Assembly (NCBI GenBank): GCA_902801175.1
Contig: CADCHF010000004.1
Location: 1-64,000 of the forward strand
Length of the DNA: 64,000 nucleotides
Direction: 5' to 3'
Source of the DNA: an uncultured Coriobacteriaceae bacterium
GTDB lineage: Bacteria > Actinomycetota > Coriobacteriia > Coriobacteriales > Atopobiaceae
In this document: positions 60,916 to 64,000 of the stretch, one piece after another
How the letters are laid out: each line of letters begins with the position of its first letter
Numbering within the stretch: the stretch's first letter is position 1
Program-made: the position numbers and the translations under genes
Notes under the pieces: generated by a model
The model's input: only the letters and a program-made list of their open reading frames with translations
What the model was told of the DNA's origin: nothing
Database searches by the model: none

Positions 60916-62094
60916 ATGGGATACAAGACTTACACCTGCACGACTGCCGCCACCTGCGGAGGCTGCGAGACGCTCGCGGTCCCCTACCCCATACAGCTGC
61001 GCCGCAAGCAAGACCAAATGCGCGAGCTATTTGCCGACCTGCTAGGCGCCTGCAGCGAGGACGCCCTCAGGCCCATTGTAGGCATGGAGCGACCGCTTGG
61101 CTACCGCAACAAAGCAGCCACGCCCTTTGCGCCGGGTCCGCGCGGACGCATACGCAGCGGCTTTTATGCCAAGGGGACGCATCGCATCATTTCATGCCGA
61201 CAGTGCCTGGTTGAGGACCCACGCTGCCGCAAGGTGCTCAACTCTTTTGTGCGCACGGCCGAGCTTGCCAAGGTGAGTGCCTACGACGAGGACAAGGGTC
61301 GCGGGCTTTTGCGCCACGCCGTGGTGCGCGCCGGCTGGAGGACAGACGAGCTGCTGCTCACCATTGTGGCTAACGGCGAGCGACTCCCCCACGAGCGCGA
61401 GCTGGTCAAGCGCATCGTGCACTTTGCCCCCGACGTCACGGCCATTGCGCTCAACACCAACGTGCGCAAGACCAACGCCATACTGGGCACCACCTCGCGC
61501 GCGCTCTATGGGCGCGGCGTGATGCACGACGAGCTGCTGGGCGTGACCTTTGAGATTGGCCCCACGAGCTTTTACCAGACCAACCCCTCGCAGACCGAGC
61601 GGCTCTACAGCCTAGCCATTGAGGGAGCTGGCCTTGCGCCTGGCATGCGCGTGCTGGACGCCTACTGCGGCATTGGAACCATTGGCCTTTGCGCCGCGGC
61701 GCAGGTAGACGACCTTCAGGTTGTTGGCGTGGAGGTTGGGAAGGGCGCAGTTGCGGACGCTCGCAGAAACGCGCGCAACAACGCGCTCGACGACCGCTGC
61801 CAGTTTGCGTGCGCCGATTCTACCGTGTACATGAACGAGGCAGCCAAGCGTCGCGAGCGCTTTGACGCGGTGATCATGGACCCGCCCCGCGCGGGCTCCA
61901 CGCCCGAGTTTCTCGCCGGAGTGGTATCTCTGGCACCACAGAAGGTGGTCTACGTCTCTTGCAATGCGACCACACAGCGCCGCGACCTCGATGCGCTGCT
62001 CGGCGGCGGCTACCAGATCGAGAGCCTCACGCCAGTGGACATGTTCCCCCACACCAAGCACGTGGAGACGGTCTGCATCCTGCGGCGACGCTAA
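60916..62094 (+). CDS. RlmC/RlmD/TrmA-type RNA (uracil-C5) methyltransferase
   Basis: 392 residues. Candidate Fe-S cysteines open the protein (YTCTTAATCGGCETL, and SCRQC near 95). The SAM-binding region is VLDAYCGIGTIGL, the IMDPPRAGS motif follows, and the nucleophile Cys is in YVSCNATTQRRDL, with the final catalytic base region FPHTKHVETV. The N-terminal TRAM RNA-binding domain of RlmD is missing, so the protein starts directly at the cluster. Target is 23S rRNA or tRNA uracil, not decided here. The longer frame upstream (from 60793) is not conserved-looking. Start choice rests on homology. Confidence 0.88.
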   Translation: MGYKTYTCTTAATCGGCETLAVPYPIQLRRKQDQMRELFADLLGACSEDALRPIVGMERPLGYRNKAATPFAPGPRGRIRSGFYAKGTHRIISCRQCLVEDPRCRKVLNSFVRTAELAKVSAYDEDKGRGLLRHAVVRAGWRTDELLLTIVANGERLPHERELVKRIVHFAPDVTAIALNTNVRKTNAILGTTSRALYGRGVMHDELLGVTFEIGPTSFYQTNPSQTERLYSLAIEGAGLAPGMRVLDAYCGIGTIGLCAAAQVDDLQVVGVEVGKGAVADARRNARNNALDDRCQFACADSTVYMNEAAKRRERFDAVIMDPPRAGSTPEFLAGVVSLAPQKVVYVSCNATTQRRDLDALLGGGYQIESLTPVDMFPHTKHVETVCILRRR

Positions 62095-62133
62095 GGCCCG
62101 CGGCACGGTCATCATCACATTGAGGAGCAGGAG

Positions 62134-62391
62134 ATGCTTTATAGAACAACCGCAGGCAAGGTACTCAGCGTTGTGGGCGTTGTGCTTAGGCTGATTGCCA
62201 TCTTTGGCGCCACTGTTGACCTCATTGTGTTTTTGCCCGTGATCATTAGCCTTGCGGCGCACGGCGCCAGCGGCGACGCCTTCTCGGGGCTGTTGCTCGC
62301 GCTCGCGATTGCGGCCCCGTTTGTGGCGCTGTTCTTCCTTGGGCGCTGGGTGAGCGTCTACGCCATCCGCAAGGAGGAAGAGGCCTGGTAG
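62134..62391 (+). CDS. small membrane protein
   Basis: 85 residues with two hydrophobic segments (about 10-40 and 50-70), and a charged C-terminal tail (RKEEEAW). GAGGAG with AGGAG precedes the ATG. No family was recognised. It follows the methyltransferase by 39 bases on the same strand and may be cotranscribed. Confidence 0.6.
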   Translation: MLYRTTAGKVLSVVGVVLRLIAIFGATVDLIVFLPVIISLAAHGASGDAFSGLLLALAIAAPFVALFFLGRWVSVYAIRKEEEAW

Positions 62392-62437
62392 AGGCAGGTG
62401 AAGGGCGTGTCGAGGGGACGAATTCGCGTTCAACCTA

Positions 62438-62571
62438 GGGGTGTGTCAGGGGGACGTATAATTTGACACACTCAGTCGAGTCGTCATGATAGACGGACCT
62501 TCAAGTGTGGCCGACATCAGAACGAACGAGTTTCCGAGTGTGTCAAATTATACGTCCCCCTGACACACCCC
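62438..62571. repeat. REPIN/MITE-like palindromic element, copy 3
   Basis: Positions 62438-62473 and 62536-62571 are a perfect 36-bp inverted repeat with a 62-nt core. The core starts AGTCGAGTCG and ends AACGAACGAGTTTCC, homologous to copy 2. Outside it, GTGTCGAGGGGACGAATTCG (62407) and CGCGTCCCCTTGACACC (near 62604) form a second, imperfect outer pair, so the locus looks like a nested insertion. Confidence 0.85.
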
Positions 62572-62639
62572 CATTGCAAGTCAAATTGGACGCGAGCCGT
62601 GTTTCGCGTCCCCTTGACACCTCCGTCGCGAGTCAAATG

Positions 62640-62665
62640 GGGGCGCGAGATCGAACTCGCGCCCC
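62640..62665 (-). terminator. hairpin downstream of purN
   Basis: Perfect 10-bp stem GGGGCGCGAG/CTCGCGCCCC with a 6-nt loop, 25 bases past the purN stop. The following CATTTGAC is only weakly T-rich. Confidence 0.6.
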
Positions 62666-62690
62666 AAAACACATGCTTGTAGGTTGCTTA

Positions 62691-63299
62691 TTACGAGATC
62701 TTGACCTTGCCGTCGGGTTGGACGTGGACTCGGCCTTCGGCTAGGAGCTGGATTGTATCGGGGTACAGCACGTGCTCGATCTCGTGGATGTGAGCCTCGA
62801 GCTCGTCGACCGTCCAGCCCTCCTCCACCGCCAGCGCCTGCTGGGCAATGATGGGGCCGCAGTCGTACTTGTCATCGGCAAAGTGCACGGTCACACCGGT
62901 GACCTTCACACCGTAGTCGTAGGCATCCTGAATGGCGTGCGCACCCTTAAAGCTGGGCAAAAGCGCGGGATGCAGGTTGACCACGCGGTTGGGGAACGCG
63001 GCCAGGATGGGCTCGTGCACCATGCGCATGTAACCCGCCATGATGACGTAGTCAACGCCTGCGCGGCGAAGCATGGTGGCGATGACCTCGTCGGCCGCCA
63101 TGGGGTCGGCGTAGAGCTCCTTTGAGAGGGTCATGGTCTGGATGCCGGCTGCCTCGGCGCGCTTGAGACCATAGGCGCTCGCGCGCGAGCTAATGACCAG
63201 CTCAATGGTGGCGTCGAGGGTTCCCTCGGCAATGCGGTCGATAATCGCCTGGAGGTTGGTGCCGCTGCCACTCAGCAGAACGCCCAGCTTGATGCTCAT
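62691..63299 (-). CDS. purN: phosphoribosylglycinamide formyltransferase 1
   Basis: A 202-residue GAR transformylase (10-formyl-THF to GAR) of purine synthesis. The N-terminal LLSGSGTNLQAIID loop binds phosphate, ALLPSFKGAHAIQDAY holds the catalytic His-containing HPALLPSFKG region, and VHFADDKYDCGPII gives the catalytic Asp. Normal length. It lies 84 bases after purM on the same strand, so purM-purN form a unit. GAGGGAGGA precedes the ATG. Confidence 0.95.
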   Translation of the reverse strand: MSIKLGVLLSGSGTNLQAIIDRIAEGTLDATIELVISSRASAYGLKRAEAAGIQTMTLSKELYADPMAADEVIATMLRRAGVDYVIMAGYMRMVHEPILAAFPNRVVNLHPALLPSFKGAHAIQDAYDYGVKVTGVTVHFADDKYDCGPIIAQQALAVEEGWTVDELEAHIHEIEHVLYPDTIQLLAEGRVHVQPDGKVKIS

Positions 63300-63383
63300 G
63301 TTTGGTCCTCCCTCTCCTCTTCTTTGCAGAAAGCTTCTTGTGCCCGACCTTCGTCTGCCCGCCCATTGAGGACGGGGTCCCGA

Positions 63384-64000
63384 CTAGCGGTAGACGACCT
63401 TGCCCTCGCCTGGCACGCACTCGCCCATGACAAACGACTCAAGGCCCTCGGCGTCGAGCAGCTCGCGCACGCGGTCAACATCGGCGGGGGCGCACAGCAC
63501 GCTCATGCCCACGCCCATGTTAAAGGTCTTGTAGGCCTCGTCGGGAGTAAGGCCTGCGCGGCGAATCATGTAGCTGATCACCGGAGGAACGTCCCACGCG
63601 GGACCCTCACCAAAACCGTCGGAGCTCGCGCCGTCGGTGGCGCAGCGATCGACCACGGCGTCGATGTTGCTGGGCAGACAGCGATTGAGGTTCTCGGTGA
63701 TGCCACCGCCGGTGATGTGCGCCATTGCGTGAATGGGGGCGCCAGCCTTGAGCGCACGGATGAGCGCGCCGGCATAGATGGTGGTCGGAGCCAGCACGGC
63801 ATTGCCAAGGCTCTCGCCACCCAGCTCGTCGAGGGGCTCGCGCAGCTCGTCGACCGTCTTGCCCTCAATGGCCACCTTGCGCACGAGGCTGTAGCCGTTG
63901 GAGTGAATGCCGCTGCTGGGCAGGCCAAGGATGACGTCACCGTCCTGTACCAGGTGAGCGCCAAGCATCTTGGGACGGTCGGCCACGCCCACCACAAAGC
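63384..64000 (-). CDS. purM: phosphoribosylformylglycinamidine cyclo-ligase, C-terminal part
   Basis: The frame is open to the end of the window, and the gene continues beyond it. The visible 204 residues are the C-terminal part of AIR synthetase: FVVGVADRPKMLGA, GDVILGLPSSGIHSNGYSLVRKV, AHITGGGITENLNRCLP and TFNMGVGMSVLC. The enzyme makes aminoimidazole ribotide from FGAM with ATP. It sits directly upstream of purN, the usual order. Confidence 0.95.
   Translation of the reverse strand, partial: FVVGVADRPKMLGAHLVQDGDVILGLPSSGIHSNGYSLVRKVAIEGKTVDELREPLDELGGESLGNAVLAPTTIYAGALIRALKAGAPIHAMAHITGGGITENLNRCLPSNIDAVVDRCATDGASSDGFGEGPAWDVPPVISYMIRRAGLTPDEAYKTFNMGVGMSVLCAPADVDRVRELLDAEGLESFVMGECVPGEGKVVYR

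Overview
The window reads as chromosomal DNA of a high-GC Gram-positive anaerobe, most likely a member of the Coriobacteriia (Atopobiaceae/Coriobacteriaceae, in the style of Olsenella, Parolsenella or Collinsella). This is inference from gene content. The pointers are a glgB-glgP-glgC-glgD-glgA glycogen cluster, a GH13-GH77 fusion, rubrerythrin, an NRAMP-like carrier with a DAGG first-helix motif next to a PRC/MgtE-N/CBS membrane protein, cell-wall-binding-repeat surface proteins, and the ffs-dedA-dnaX-ybaB-recR block. No species can be named from the sequence alone.

Layout. 0-9.3 kb: the end of an ACT-domain gene, a surface glycerophosphodiesterase, a HAD phosphatase, a phosphotrehalase (treC), tRNA-Leu, a Ppx/GppA phosphatase and a long DivIC-like protein. 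9.7-16.8 kb: mazG, mfd and a two-domain glycosyltransferase. 17-35 kb: the alpha-glucan region, with the GH13-GH77 fusion, a decayed surface-protein gene cut by an IS21-like remnant, a phosphatidylserine-decarboxylase-like lipoprotein and the glg cluster, all read leftwards. 35-42 kb: DNA repair (nth, a MutY-like glycosylase), an AbiEi/nuclease-like gene bracketed by two related palindromic elements, metY, rubrerythrin, an Rrf2 regulator and tRNA-Asp. 42.7-48.8 kb: replication and recombination (ffs, dedA, dnaX, ybaB, recR). 49-57 kb: NRAMP-like, MgtE-N/CBS, PRC-barrel, YtxH, a CphA-N-like protein and a CNNM/CorC-type protein. 57.4-64 kb: a small gene, a type II toxin-antitoxin pair with a perfect 44-bp palindromic operator, an EF-G paralogue, a 23S/tRNA uracil methyltransferase, purN and the start-less end of purM.

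Genes that work together: GlgC/GlgD make ADP-glucose, GlgA elongates, GlgB branches, GlgP degrades, and the GH13-GH77 fusion plus TreC handle linear glucans and trehalose phosphate. A 16-bp intercistronic hairpin hides the glgP ribosome-binding site, and a hairpin resembling a terminator lies between glgD and glgA. The 50-57 kb region may be a magnesium or divalent-metal neighbourhood, since three protein families with metal-transport relatives lie close together.

The most unusual non-coding signal is a dispersed family of palindromic elements. Three full copies (418-594, 9505-9636, 62438-62571) have perfect inverted arms of 35-57 bp around a homologous core of about 62 nt, and many half copies lie in other intergenic gaps. 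They resemble REPIN/MITE elements. Separate inverted-repeat families sit at 36.4/37.8 kb and 52.7-53.0 kb.
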